In this document: positions 1 through 8,843 of the stretch, piece by piece
Numbering within the stretch: the first letter of the stretch is position 1
How the letters are laid out: the number at the start of each line of letters is the position of its first letter
Source of the DNA: Thermoplasmata archaeon
Lineage (GTDB): Archaea; Thermoplasmatota; Thermoplasmata; RBG-16-68-12; SOIM01
Assembly (NCBI GenBank): GCA_023140195.1
Contig: JAGLME010000014.1
Span: forward strand, 97,840-161,839
DNA: 64,000 bases
Direction: 5' to 3'
Notes under the pieces: generated by a model
Told to the model about the DNA's origin: nothing
Databases searched by the model: none
The model's input: the letters and a program-made list of their open reading frames with translations, nothing else
Translations under genes and position numbers: made by a program

Positions 1-321
1 TACGGCGATCTGAGCGCCATCACTGATATCAACGATATAACCAACATGTCGAGCGCGGGGGATCTTGCCCAGGGCATGTCCTTCATCGCATTCATCCTGT
101 TCCTGCTGGCGTACAGGCACGCATACAATAGAGTCCTTACAGGCGGAATCCAACCCGTACCAATGCAACAACCACAGATGGGTTATATGCCGCCTCCTCC
201 GGGTCCATACTATCAAGCGGCCCCACCACCAGCGGCCCCAACTCCGAACGTATGCCCAATGTGTAACTCGCCAGTAGTTCCAGGGGAAACGTTCTGCGCA
301 AACTGTGGAGCGAGGCTCTAG
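1..321 (+). CDS. C-terminal part of a membrane zinc-ribbon protein
   Basis: The frame is open from the first base of the window, so the gene probably begins upstream and only its C-terminal 106 residues are seen; the ATG at 46 is an internal alternative. A hydrophobic stretch (FIAFILFLLAY) is followed by a Pro/Gln/Met-rich linker with PPPPG and APPPAAP runs, then a zinc ribbon with two CxxC knuckles (CPMC and CANC, about 15 residues apart) at the very end. Archaeal membrane proteins with a terminal zinc ribbon are common and mostly uncharacterised; the ribbon probably faces the cytoplasm. No specific function can be assigned. Confidence 0.7.
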   Translation, partial: YGDLSAITDINDITNMSSAGDLAQGMSFIAFILFLLAYRHAYNRVLTGGIQPVPMQQPQMGYMPPPPGPYYQAAPPPAAPTPNVCPMCNSPVVPGETFCANCGARL

Positions 322-323
322 GG

Positions 324-1046
324 CTAGGGCAGATAGTCGACGGACATATGTTTCCTGATCGATTCACAGAAGTCTTCATCCAGAGCTGGGTCTCCAAATA
401 GACTCTCGGCAACCTTCTCGCTCGGGACCCCCTCCGTCGCACCTCTTGAGACGATTTCAACGACTCTCCCTGCGGATTCCTTATCTTCCAAGAACGATGC
501 CAGGATCTGGACGGAATCCTCAATAAGGTCGGCCGAAGAAGAGAAATAGAGCTTCGAATGTCTGTTTGCGAGGTGTTCGGACACAACTTGCACCAGTTCT
601 TCGGGCTCAAGGTCTTCGATGAGTGAGACCTTCCACACATGTCTCACAAACCCAAATGGACCCATCTTGTCGATCGTGTCTGCATCATGAACGACCTTTG
701 CTTCCAGTGTTTCGGCCTCGACCTCTCCGTCATGAGCCTCAATGCAGTGAGTGACCATCTCAATGTCCTCGGGATCCACGCCGATCTCTGTCAAGTACTC
801 CTTCGCCGGTTCGACCCCTGCAAAACAGTGACCCTTGTTCCCATTTATCAGACCAAGATCATGAAGCCAACCGCCGGCTACGCAGATGTCATGTCTCGCA
901 TACTCGACGTCGGCCAGGTATTCGACTATCTTGTTGACCCTGTGCAGGTGCTGATTGCCCTTGGATCTCCCATCGAACGCCACTACCCAATCCATGCAGA
1001 TCGCGTAGTCCATTATGACCTCCAACTTGTCCTCACCTATTGTCAT
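324..1046 (-). CDS. HD-domain metal-dependent phosphohydrolase
   Basis: A 240-residue protein with the HD-domain metal signature in order: H in HLHRVNKI, the HD pair in GWLHDLG, a later His in THCIEAHDGE, and the Asp in VVHDADTIDK. This matches the H...HD...D pattern of YedJ/PDE-like HD hydrolases, which bind a metal pair and cleave phosphomonoester or phosphodiester bonds, often in nucleotides. The substrate cannot be told from sequence. A GGGAGGG ribosome site precedes the ATG. The gene starts 13 bases after the end of the larA-like gene on the same strand, so the two are probably one transcript. The end abuts the zinc-ribbon gene convergently. Confidence 0.8.
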   Translation of the reverse strand: MTIGEDKLEVIMDYAICMDWVVAFDGRSKGNQHLHRVNKIVEYLADVEYARHDICVAGGWLHDLGLINGNKGHCFAGVEPAKEYLTEIGVDPEDIEMVTHCIEAHDGEVEAETLEAKVVHDADTIDKMGPFGFVRHVWKVSLIEDLEPEELVQVVSEHLANRHSKLYFSSSADLIEDSVQILASFLEDKESAGRVVEIVSRGATEGVPSEKVAESLFGDPALDEDFCESIRKHMSVDYLP

Positions 1047-1059
1047 GCTTGTCCCTCCC

Positions 1060-2493
1060 TCAACTAGGTGGTGCCTGGAACAGGAACCCTGGGTTCTCCA
1101 TCATAAGATATGTGGGACTTCCTTCTTTCTCCAGTCCGTCTATGAACTCCTTGATCCTCTTCAATGGTGGGTCACCAGCATCGCCGACATAATCGAACGG
1201 GAGCAGATCCATCTCCTCCTTCGACAGACCATCCTGAATGATGTGGAGATGCCCCCAGCCCAGGTGTTCGAGCACCCTCAGCAGGTCCACCGGCTTCTGC
1301 TTCCCTATCTTGAAGTCCCTCATGACCTCTTCCTGGACCTTTCTCCTTGCCTTTTCTATCGCTCCAGAGATGACCTCTTGGTCCGGTAAGTGCTCCACAT
1401 CCTCGTGCATCTCCCCGAAGATCTCCGCCGAGAAGCGCATGAGGTCTTTGAACACCTCGTTCCCGATACCATCCGGACACGGAGCCAGTAGCAGGATTCT
1501 TCCACCTTCTTTGGTTGCCCTGTAAGCCGCGTTGATGGCCTTTCCTGCCTGGTACACATCTATGCCCTTCGACATTGCACTTACGACCGTCACGTCCGCC
1601 TTCTTCTCTATTGGATGGAGGTACACCTTTTCCAGTATCTTGCGGTCCCTATCATGGGTCTCGAAGATGTCTCCTCCTGACAACTGCACGAGCCTTCCTT
1701 CCGGGTCCACGACCGAGAGTATCGAGTACACCAGCGTTCCCTTTTCGGACAGTTTCTTCAGTATCAAGCTAACAATCTCGATCTTTCGATCGAAGACTGG
1801 ATTGCCATTGACCACGCCAGTATCCACGTTGTCCGCGAACCCCAGTTCTCCGAACATTCGAAGGTGCTCATCGGTGATTATCCTCTCACCGCATATCCCC
1901 GGACATATCTGCTTGGGTCCTCCCGCAACGCCCGCGAAGTAATGGTAGTCAAGGTCGCTCAACGGGATCAGTATCTCCGATTCGCACGCCACCCTGTCGA
2001 TCTCAACCGGCACTCCATCCAGATTACCGACTGAAACCAGGTTCTCAGTGCAGCTGTGGGCGAAAACCTTGTTCCGATGTTTGGGCCAGATCTCTCCACC
2101 CAGTATCTTCCGATACTCGGTTTCAGAGGGCGCTCTGTGAGTTCCGCCGCAGACCAGGATTCTCAGGTTCTCCTCACTTAGGCCAAGATCGATCAGCTCT
2201 TCGAACAACAACGGCAACAGGATCTTCGTGTGTATGTTCTCACGGGTATGATCGTCCACCATGATGGTGCAATATCCGCCCCTGTATGTGCTCTGGATGA
2301 ACTCCTTGAGCGGCGGCGTATCCGGCCCTATCGAGTTGGAGATCGCCTCCTTCAACCTCTGTTGGACGTCCTCGATGGGAGGGTGTCCCTCTGGTGCGCA
2401 GCACTCGATGAGCCTTCCTTCTTCCACGATTGACTTGGGTAAGATGCCCTCCAGCAACTCATCTCCGTAGATCATCTGGCCGATGTACTTCAT
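1060..2493 (-). CDS. larA: LarA-family nickel-pincer racemase/epimerase
   Basis: A 477-residue protein of the LarA (DUF2088) family. LarA of Lactobacillus plantarum isomerises D/L-lactate using a nickel-pincer nucleotide; other members act on other 2-hydroxyacids, so the substrate here is open. Counterparts of the known active-site residues are visible with nearly identical spacing: D81 and R84 in DDHTR, H119 in GGTHRAPS, H184 and K194 in HYFAGVAGGPK, and H210. The H184-K194 gap (10) and H184-H210 gap (26) equal those of H174, K184 and H200 in the L. plantarum enzyme. No larB, larC or larE cofactor gene is in the window. First gene of a probable two-gene operon with the HD hydrolase. Confidence 0.85.
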   Translation of the reverse strand: MKYIGQMIYGDELLEGILPKSIVEEGRLIECCAPEGHPPIEDVQQRLKEAISNSIGPDTPPLKEFIQSTYRGGYCTIMVDDHTRENIHTKILLPLLFEELIDLGLSEENLRILVCGGTHRAPSETEYRKILGGEIWPKHRNKVFAHSCTENLVSVGNLDGVPVEIDRVACESEILIPLSDLDYHYFAGVAGGPKQICPGICGERIITDEHLRMFGELGFADNVDTGVVNGNPVFDRKIEIVSLILKKLSEKGTLVYSILSVVDPEGRLVQLSGGDIFETHDRDRKILEKVYLHPIEKKADVTVVSAMSKGIDVYQAGKAINAAYRATKEGGRILLLAPCPDGIGNEVFKDLMRFSAEIFGEMHEDVEHLPDQEVISGAIEKARRKVQEEVMRDFKIGKQKPVDLLRVLEHLGWGHLHIIQDGLSKEEMDLLPFDYVGDAGDPPLKRIKEFIDGLEKEGSPTYLMMENPGFLFQAPPS

Positions 2494-2536
2494 CCTACAC
2501 CCCTGACCTCACACTACATATGCCCATTCAGAATTC

Positions 2537-2548
2537 GGTATAAAGGGT
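2537..2548 (-). promoter_or_regulatory. TATA box for the larA-like operon
   Basis: On the minus strand CCCTTTATACC lies about 45 bases before the larA start codon, a normal archaeal TATA position for a short leader. A G-rich ribosome site (GGGGTG) follows just before the ATG. Confidence 0.5.
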
Positions 2549-2563
2549 TTTTGAGTAATATGG

Positions 2564-5476
2564 TCAGGAAGACTTCTCGATCGCTATTGAGATCTCTTTG
2601 TTCCCGATGGTGTAGCCCTTCAGTTCCTCGTGCTTCTCAAGGAGAACCTCCTCAGAAAGTGTTTCACGCTTAAGATAATCCTCCCACTGGCCCAGTACTT
2701 CGGCCACCCTTCCCGTGCTGTCCTCGACGAACAGGCGGATCTTGTCCTCCACGTGGAGGTCCTTCTCCTTCCGCAATCTCTGCACCCGGCGGACCAGCTC
2801 TCGCACGAATCCCTCGTCTCTCAGCTCTTTGGTCAGTTCAGTGTCAAGCAGTATCTTTAGATTGTGCCCCTCGTAGTCCTCTTCCACGAAGTCTCCCCAG
2901 AACTCCTCGTCATAGGTCTTGATGTTCAGTTCTTCAAGCAGGATATCACGAAGGTCCTCGTTCAGGTCGGAGTCGTCTATGAACACCCTTGCCTTGGCCA
3001 GAGGCTGCCTGGTCTTCAACTTGTTCTCCGCCCTCACCGACAATCCAACTTCTGTTATCCTTCTCAGGAGGAGCATCTCTTCCTCGAGCTTCTCGTCCAC
3101 CAGTTCTGGATTTGCGACTGGGAAATCTGTGAGATGAACGCTCTCGGGGGACGACTCGTCCACTGACCTCACGAGGTTCTGATATATCTCCTCCGCCAGG
3201 AAGGGAGTCAGGGGGGCCAGCATCTTGGTGATCGAGTTCAGAACATGGTAAAGCACGTCGTACGCCTGCTTCTTCTGTTCACTGCTCTCTGCCTTCCAGA
3301 ATCGTCTCCTCGACCTTCGGATGTACCAGTTGGCCAGGTCCTGAATGAGATTCTCGAGGATCCTGGTGGTATCGCAGACCTCGAACTTCTCCATGTGGTC
3401 GGTGAAGGATGCCAGACTCGAGTTCAGCCTGGAGATCATCCATCGGTCCAGAACGTCGTTCGATTCCGGAGTGGCTTCCGGGTCAAGATCTGGCTGGTCC
3501 ACTGACGCGTAGGTGATGAAGAACCTGTACACGTTCCAGAGGATTGATAGCAGTCTTGTTGGTTGCTTGGCCGCACCATACCCGAACCTCAGATCGAACC
3601 GAGGGTTCTGGGCACTGTACACCCACCGCATCACATCCGCTCCCATCTTCTCTATGGCCTCATCGAACCAGATCACGTTGCCCTTGCTCCTGTGCATCGC
3701 ATCCCCGTTCTCATCGACCACCCTCTCGTACATCACGACGCTGTTGAACGGAGCCCTCCCCTCCAGAACGCAGCTCATGACCAGCAGGGAGTAGAACCAG
3801 AGGCGCACCTGCTCCCTCATCTCCAGAACCAGCTCGGACGGGAACCATTTCTCCCAGAAGTCCCTATCATGCCTGTATTCAAGGGTGGAATACGGTACGA
3901 TGCCAGCGTCAAGCCAGCAGTCGCCCACTTCTCTCACACGTGACATCTCCTCTTCGCATTCCGGGCATCTGATCTTGAAATCGTCTATCCAAGGTCTGTG
4001 CAGTTCGGGAAGTTCGGCATCCTTGTCCACAGCCTTCTCTAGCAGTTCTTCCTTCGAGGAAACGATTTGAAAGTGTTCGTTCTCGCACACGTAGAATGGC
4101 AGCGGCAATCCCCAGTACCTCTTCCTTGAGATGCACCAGTCCCCCAATGCGTTCAGCCAATCCTCCATCAGTTTCTCGCCGAACTTGGGCTTCCAGTTCA
4201 CTTTCTTCGTCTCTTCCAGCATCAGGCCCCTGAGCTTGGGCACGGCCAGGAACCACTCGTTCACCAGCCGGAACACGATCTCTTCGTGGCACCGCCAGCA
4301 TTCAGGATATCTGTGCTCGTAGTCGTGAATCTTGTAGACCAGACCCTTCTGCCTCAGGTTCTCGAAGATCTCGTCATTGGTCTCGAACACCGACTTACCG
4401 GTCAGAGGTTCGAACCCTTCTATGAACACCCCGTTCTCGTCAATCGGACAGATGGCCGGCAGGTCATGTTCCTTCGCCAGCTCATAGTCCTCTTGTCCGC
4501 AGCCGGGTGCGATGTGGACGATCCCGGTACCCTCTTCTGCGCCCACCTCGTCCCAGAGCAGCACCCTGTGCTTGACGCCGCTTTGAGCCTTCAGCTCGTC
4601 GAACGGGCCTTTGTACTCCTTGCCTTCCAGCTCCGAACCCATCATGACATCCAGGACCTCGTTATCTCCTTCAAGTGCTGGTAGAGCCTCCTCCGCAAGT
4701 ATCAGGATCTCTCCTTCATTTGACACTTCAACATATCTCTCATCGGGGTTGACCGCGATGGCAACGTTGGATGACAGCGTCCACGGTGTAGTCGTCCAGA
4801 CCAGGAAACTCTTGTTCTCTTCCCCTATGATGGGGAACTTGAGGTAGATCGCCTTGTGGACCATCTCCCTGTAAGAGTCCATCAGCTCATGTTGTGAGAG
4901 GGATGTGCCACACCTGGCGCACCACTGCATAACCCTCGCGCCCTTGTACAGCATGTCCTTGTCGTTGCATACTTTCAAGAAATGCCAGATGCTCTGGATG
5001 TTCTCATCAGACATGGTGAAATATGAGTTGGGCCAGTCCATCCACTGACCGAGGACCTTGGACTGCTGCTCGATTATCCCTGCATACTTCGTTACGCGTT
5101 CACGGCACTTCCTCGAGAAGTTATCCAGACCGTAATCCTCGATGTCCTTCTTGGTCTTCAGGCCCAGGGCCTTCTCGGTCTCCACCTCCACCCAGAGCCC
5201 TTGGCAATCGAAGCCGTTCTGAAGCCTCTGGTTGAAACCTTGGAGCGCCTTGAACCTCTGGATGACGTCCTTGAGCGTCCTTCCCCATGCGTGGTGCACA
5301 CCCATGGGATTGTTGGCCGTGATAGGCCCGTCTATGAAGGAATAGTTGGGTCCGTTAGAGTTCTTCTCCATCAGTTTGTTCACGAACTCTCCTTCTTCCC
5401 AGTACGCAAGCCATCTGTCCGCGATCTCCTTGAAGTTGGGGTAGGAGCCGACTTCTGGGAATTTCCCTTTACTCAT
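2564..5476 (-). CDS. ileS: Isoleucyl-tRNA synthetase, divergent HHAWG type
   Basis: A 970-residue class I synthetase that charges tRNA-Ile. ATG 5476 is chosen because GGAGG sits 8 bases before it; an upstream in-frame TTG at 5491 overlaps that ribosome site. The ATP-binding HIGH motif is replaced by HHAWG (residues 61-65, in GPITANNPMGVHHAWGR), and the second signature is MHRSKGN rather than KMSKS. The CP1 editing domain shows TTTPWTLSSN and GIVHIAPGCGQEDY, zinc-knuckle pairs occur at CARC and CPEC, and DCWLDAG and the C-terminal anticodon-binding region follow. This subgroup has HHAWG in place of canonical HIGH. Length is normal for IleRS. Whether a second canonical IleRS exists elsewhere cannot be seen. 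Confidence 0.88.
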   Translation of the reverse strand: MSKGKFPEVGSYPNFKEIADRWLAYWEEGEFVNKLMEKNSNGPNYSFIDGPITANNPMGVHHAWGRTLKDVIQRFKALQGFNQRLQNGFDCQGLWVEVETEKALGLKTKKDIEDYGLDNFSRKCRERVTKYAGIIEQQSKVLGQWMDWPNSYFTMSDENIQSIWHFLKVCNDKDMLYKGARVMQWCARCGTSLSQHELMDSYREMVHKAIYLKFPIIGEENKSFLVWTTTPWTLSSNVAIAVNPDERYVEVSNEGEILILAEEALPALEGDNEVLDVMMGSELEGKEYKGPFDELKAQSGVKHRVLLWDEVGAEEGTGIVHIAPGCGQEDYELAKEHDLPAICPIDENGVFIEGFEPLTGKSVFETNDEIFENLRQKGLVYKIHDYEHRYPECWRCHEEIVFRLVNEWFLAVPKLRGLMLEETKKVNWKPKFGEKLMEDWLNALGDWCISRKRYWGLPLPFYVCENEHFQIVSSKEELLEKAVDKDAELPELHRPWIDDFKIRCPECEEEMSRVREVGDCWLDAGIVPYSTLEYRHDRDFWEKWFPSELVLEMREQVRLWFYSLLVMSCVLEGRAPFNSVVMYERVVDENGDAMHRSKGNVIWFDEAIEKMGADVMRWVYSAQNPRFDLRFGYGAAKQPTRLLSILWNVYRFFITYASVDQPDLDPEATPESNDVLDRWMISRLNSSLASFTDHMEKFEVCDTTRILENLIQDLANWYIRRSRRRFWKAESSEQKKQAYDVLYHVLNSITKMLAPLTPFLAEEIYQNLVRSVDESSPESVHLTDFPVANPELVDEKLEEEMLLLRRITEVGLSVRAENKLKTRQPLAKARVFIDDSDLNEDLRDILLEELNIKTYDEEFWGDFVEEDYEGHNLKILLDTELTKELRDEGFVRELVRRVQRLRKEKDLHVEDKIRLFVEDSTGRVAEVLGQWEDYLKRETLSEEVLLEKHEELKGYTIGNKEISIAIEKSS

Positions 5477-5589
5477 AACTTGTTCCTCCAAGAGCCAGAA
5501 AACAGTATGAACTCAAGCACTCGGAGGGCTTAGCGCCCTATGATAATGATGATCGTGCAAGAGCTCATTGGGTCTTCATCTGGATTGGG

Positions 5590-5607
5590 GTATAAGTAGT
5601 TTATGCG
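5590..5607. promoter_or_regulatory. Candidate promoter region between ileS and the epimerase gene
   Basis: GGTATAAGTAGTTTATG (plus strand) contains TATA-like sequence readable on both strands, between the divergent ileS and epimerase genes. The minus-strand reading CTTATACC would give ileS a leader of about 90 bases. For the epimerase a nearer TATA-like GAATAATAC lies at about 5656. Confidence 0.3.
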
Positions 5608-5703
5608 TTGAGGTGTCTGGCACTTTGGCAAGTCGTACCGATTACCAGCGCAAATGAATAATACATCCTTCATGATTATTCCGCGGGTGAGACCATTCGT
5701 TGT

Positions 5704-6651
5704 GTGGTAACAGGAGGAGCCGGGTTCATTGGCAGCCATCTCGTAGAGAGGCTTCTCGACGAAGGCCACCACGTCGTTTGTGTCGATACCTTTGACGATT
5801 ATTATTCTGGAAAGGAAGTGAACATCGGGAGCATTGCAGAGCATCCCAGCTTCGAGCTGCAGAGGACCAACATTCTGGATTACGATGCCCTTCTTGCTAG
5901 CTTCAACGGCGCAGAGGTGGTGTTCCATCAGGCCGCCCAGCCCGGAGTTCGTGTCTCCATCGTGAATCCTTTCAAGACGTATTCCACCAATGTCAACGGG
6001 ACGCTCAACGTGTTGCTGGCCAGTCGGGATTCCGATGTCAAGAAGGTCGTTTATGCATCCTCTTCTTCGGTTTACGGGAACGGCGTTCCAATGCCCACAC
6101 ATGAGGATTGTGAGACAAAGCCCATTTCTCCCTACGGAGTCAGCAAGTTAGCGACCGAGCACTACTGCAGGGTCTTCGGGGAGTTGTACGGAATGAAGAT
6201 AGTCGCCCTCAGATACTTCACCGTCTTCGGTCCGCGCCAGAGGCCGGACATGGCGATCAGGAAGTTCGTTCGGTTGATGGAATCCGGTCAGCCGGTGAAC
6301 ATCTACGGGGACGGAGAGCAGACGAGGGATTTCACATTCATCTCCGACGCGATTGAGGCGAACATACTGGCTATGGGAAGCAGTGGGGCGGACGGGGAAG
6401 CTGTCAACATCGGCGGGGGCAGCAGTGTCACGGTGAATCAGGTCGTTCACAAGATCAGGGCGAATTATCCAGAGTCTCCGGAGCCCATCTATCAGGAGGT
6501 CCAGCAGGGGGACGTTGACCATACCCTTTCAGACAACTCCAAGGCAAGGGAATTGCTGGGTTGGAAGCCCGCGGTCTCGTTCGATCAAGGTCTGAAGGAG
6601 TTCATTGACTGGTACCGCTCGAATATTCAAGGTAAGGCCATTGGTGATTGA
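5704..6651 (+). CDS. NAD-dependent sugar-nucleotide epimerase (extended SDR)
   Basis: A protein of about 315 residues with the Rossmann signature GGAGFIGS at the N-terminus and the catalytic YGVSK (Yx3K), preceded by the SSSSVYG active-site strand; RYFTVFGPRQRPDMA and GDGEQTRDFTFI are typical of UDP-glucose/UDP-GlcNAc 4-epimerase-like enzymes. It probably supplies sugar nucleotides for surface glycosylation by the overlapping downstream glycosyltransferase gene. The start is uncertain: GTG 5704 would leave almost no residues before the dinucleotide-binding strand, and a GGGTGA ribosome site at 5685-5690 sits 13 bases before it but only 4 bases before an in-frame ATT at 5695. No ATG is available after the upstream stop at 5659. 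Confidence 0.85.
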   Translation: MVTGGAGFIGSHLVERLLDEGHHVVCVDTFDDYYSGKEVNIGSIAEHPSFELQRTNILDYDALLASFNGAEVVFHQAAQPGVRVSIVNPFKTYSTNVNGTLNVLLASRDSDVKKVVYASSSSVYGNGVPMPTHEDCETKPISPYGVSKLATEHYCRVFGELYGMKIVALRYFTVFGPRQRPDMAIRKFVRLMESGQPVNIYGDGEQTRDFTFISDAIEANILAMGSSGADGEAVNIGGGSSVTVNQVVHKIRANYPESPEPIYQEVQQGDVDHTLSDNSKARELLGWKPAVSFDQGLKEFIDWYRSNIQGKAIGD

Positions 6652-8099
6652 GTTTGGTGGAAGCCGATCAAGCTGAAGAATCGCACGAGGAGATTCACGC
6701 ACCCAGAGATGTCTGGACCGCCAGAATCGCGCTTTCGATCTACGCTTTCTTCCTCATCCTCCTGGCAGGCATCGGTTTCTTTACTCTGTTCTACGTCGTT
6801 TTCCTAGTTTCTTTCCTGGCGCTCGTGATGCATATCGACAAACTGGAGACGTTCAAGATCATTAACACCCTGAATCTCAAGAAGAAGATGGTGCTCATAT
6901 TCATCATCGCCCTTCTGACCCGGCTGGTAATGCTTGTCCAAGACCAGATAATCACCGACGACATACTCAACTACGTTCTTCGCGGGGAGATGATGCTTGA
7001 CGGGAGGATACCATACGTTGATTTCTACGGCGGTAGCAAGCCTCCCCTGCACAATCTGGTTCTTCTCATGGTATCAGGCGCCTTTGGTGCTGGTGAGGTC
7101 CAGTTCCGGGTCGTGTTCTCCATCATCGATGCCATGATCGCTGTGCTGATACTCTTCCTCTCCGAGAACAATCGGGGGAGCAGGCTCCTTCTGTCCGCGG
7201 CTCTGCTGTACGCTCTCTGCCCGATTGGCGTGATAACTATTGGTCTTTCAGGCCATTTCGATCCGGTTCCTGTGATCGCTGTGGTCCTCTCGACCATATT
7301 CTTGATATCCAGGAGACATCGGTTGTCATCTCTTTTCCTCGGTCTGGGTCTCGCTCTCAAGTTGTTCGGGGCTGTTCTGCTTCCGTATTATGTGTGGAAG
7401 ACAAAGACGTTCAAGAAGAGGGCGCTGTACGTACTTCTGTTCACAATACCCATGGGCCTTTCGTTGTTGGGCCTGTTCATTCTCTCCCCTGACGGTCCTG
7501 GGTTTTATCTCAGTGAGACATCTGGGTGGGGAGGATGGTGGTCGTTCACTCACTTGATCACCTTCGCGTTAGGATCAGACTACATCGGTGACATGAAAGT
7601 CTCTTGGATTCTCATGGGAATATTCCTTCTGCTGATACTTGCCATGTACATGTCCATTTGGAGGAATAGGGACGAAGAGGAGAGGATGATACTGCTCTGG
7701 TACCAGGTGGTCGTGTTCATATCGGTCGCATACCTGGGTCTTATGGTCCTGGACGGTTGGGCCCAGACTGACGCCGGGATCTACATCCTCCCTGCTTATC
7801 TGATCTTCGTGATTTATGCAGTCGCAATGAGATTGGCGCTTTACAAGTACTGGGAATCCATCTTCCCGCGGAAGCTATCTGGTGGGCGAACCGAGAGAAT
7901 CCTCATCATCACCAGCCTCGCCATCATATTGTTCTGTTTCGGCCTGCCCAATTATGCTCCATGGTACATAATCTGGTTCCTGCCGTTCCTTCTTGCAGTG
8001 AGAACCAAGAGCATCAGGTTCACGCTTCTTTTCCTTCTGGTCTGGCACATAATGGGAAAGGGAGTTTCCATATTCCCCGGACTTCCGCCAATTGGATGA
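6648..8099 (+). CDS. GT-C-type polytopic membrane glycosyltransferase
   Basis: A 483-residue integral membrane protein with about ten hydrophobic segments. The first extracytoplasmic loop carries acidic residues (TDDILNYVLRGEM) followed by GRIPYVDFYGGSKPPL, the pattern of GT-C fold enzymes that use lipid-linked sugars (PMT/ArnT/mannosyltransferase relatives). It probably adds a sugar to a lipid or surface protein outside the cytoplasmic membrane. The TTG start overlaps the stop of the epimerase gene (TTGA), so translation is coupled. Its last base abuts the convergent GT2 gene. Donor and acceptor are unknown. Confidence 0.7.
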   Translation: MSLVEADQAEESHEEIHAPRDVWTARIALSIYAFFLILLAGIGFFTLFYVVFLVSFLALVMHIDKLETFKIINTLNLKKKMVLIFIIALLTRLVMLVQDQIITDDILNYVLRGEMMLDGRIPYVDFYGGSKPPLHNLVLLMVSGAFGAGEVQFRVVFSIIDAMIAVLILFLSENNRGSRLLLSAALLYALCPIGVITIGLSGHFDPVPVIAVVLSTIFLISRRHRLSSLFLGLGLALKLFGAVLLPYYVWKTKTFKKRALYVLLFTIPMGLSLLGLFILSPDGPGFYLSETSGWGGWWSFTHLITFALGSDYIGDMKVSWILMGIFLLLILAMYMSIWRNRDEEERMILLWYQVVVFISVAYLGLMVLDGWAQTDAGIYILPAYLIFVIYAVAMRLALYKYWESIFPRKLSGGRTERILIITSLAIILFCFGLPNYAPWYIIWFLPFLLAVRTKSIRFTLLFLLVWHIMGKGVSIFPGLPPIG

Positions 8100-8819
8100 T
8101 CATCCTGATGGCCTGACCTGCTTCCTCCTCATATGCTCCCGACGGAACCTGAAGAAATCTCGCAGTGTTATGAACACCACCGTTGAGGGCTTGATGTATG
8201 ATTTTCCCCCTTCTCGATCATAATGCTTGATGTCTACCTCTGTCAGGGAGTATCCCTTGACTTGGGCAAGTGGCAGGATGAACCTGTGCAGCCCCAGGTA
8301 GCCGTCCGGTTTGAAGCCCATACCGAGAGCCGCCTCCTTGGTGAACGCCTTGAACCCACTGTTCTGGTCTTGGATGCTCAATCCCAGGAATCCCCGAACG
8401 ATGACCTTGTTGTACACCCTTGAGATAAGCCGTCTTATCCAATCATCCGCCCTTTCGAAGCGATGGCCGCTGACGACATCATAACCTTCCTCCACCTTCT
8501 GCAGGAACTTGGGGATCTCTCCCGGATCATACTGGCAGTCGCCGTCGATTATGAAGAATACGTCTCCCTCGGCGTTATGGAACCCAGTCTCTATCGCCCA
8601 CGATCGACCCTTGTTCTTCTCGTGATGGACCGTCCTCACTGTCGCGTACTTCTCTGAAAGGCTGTCACAGATGCTCCCGGTCCTATCCTGGCTGCCATCA
8701 TCCACTAGAAGGACCTCACCGTCTATCCCGCTCTCCTCGTAGGCCTTTAGAATCTCTTCTGTCTGCCTTTCAACGTTGTCCTGCTCGTTGTATAGCAGGA
8801 CGATGGTGCTGCACCGCAT
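8100..8819 (-). CDS. Family 2 glycosyltransferase (dolichyl-phosphate sugar synthase-like)
   Basis: A 239-residue GT-A enzyme. It opens with the nucleotide-sugar strand STIVLLYNEQDN, then LLVDDGSQDRT, the metal-binding IIDGDCQYDP, and DQNSGFKAF, all characteristic of DPM1-like enzymes that transfer mannose or glucose from a nucleotide to a polyprenyl phosphate. There are no membrane helices, so it is likely a cytoplasmic, membrane-associated enzyme. It follows the flippase-like gene by 24 bases and is probably co-transcribed with it; the product could feed the GT-C enzyme on the opposite strand. Confidence 0.8.
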   Translation of the reverse strand: MRCSTIVLLYNEQDNVERQTEEILKAYEESGIDGEVLLVDDGSQDRTGSICDSLSEKYATVRTVHHEKNKGRSWAIETGFHNAEGDVFFIIDGDCQYDPGEIPKFLQKVEEGYDVVSGHRFERADDWIRRLISRVYNKVIVRGFLGLSIQDQNSGFKAFTKEAALGMGFKPDGYLGLHRFILPLAQVKGYSLTEVDIKHYDREGGKSYIKPSTVVFITLRDFFRFRREHMRRKQVRPSG

Positions 8820-8843
8820 GATATCGCTCTCGACAAATCCCGA

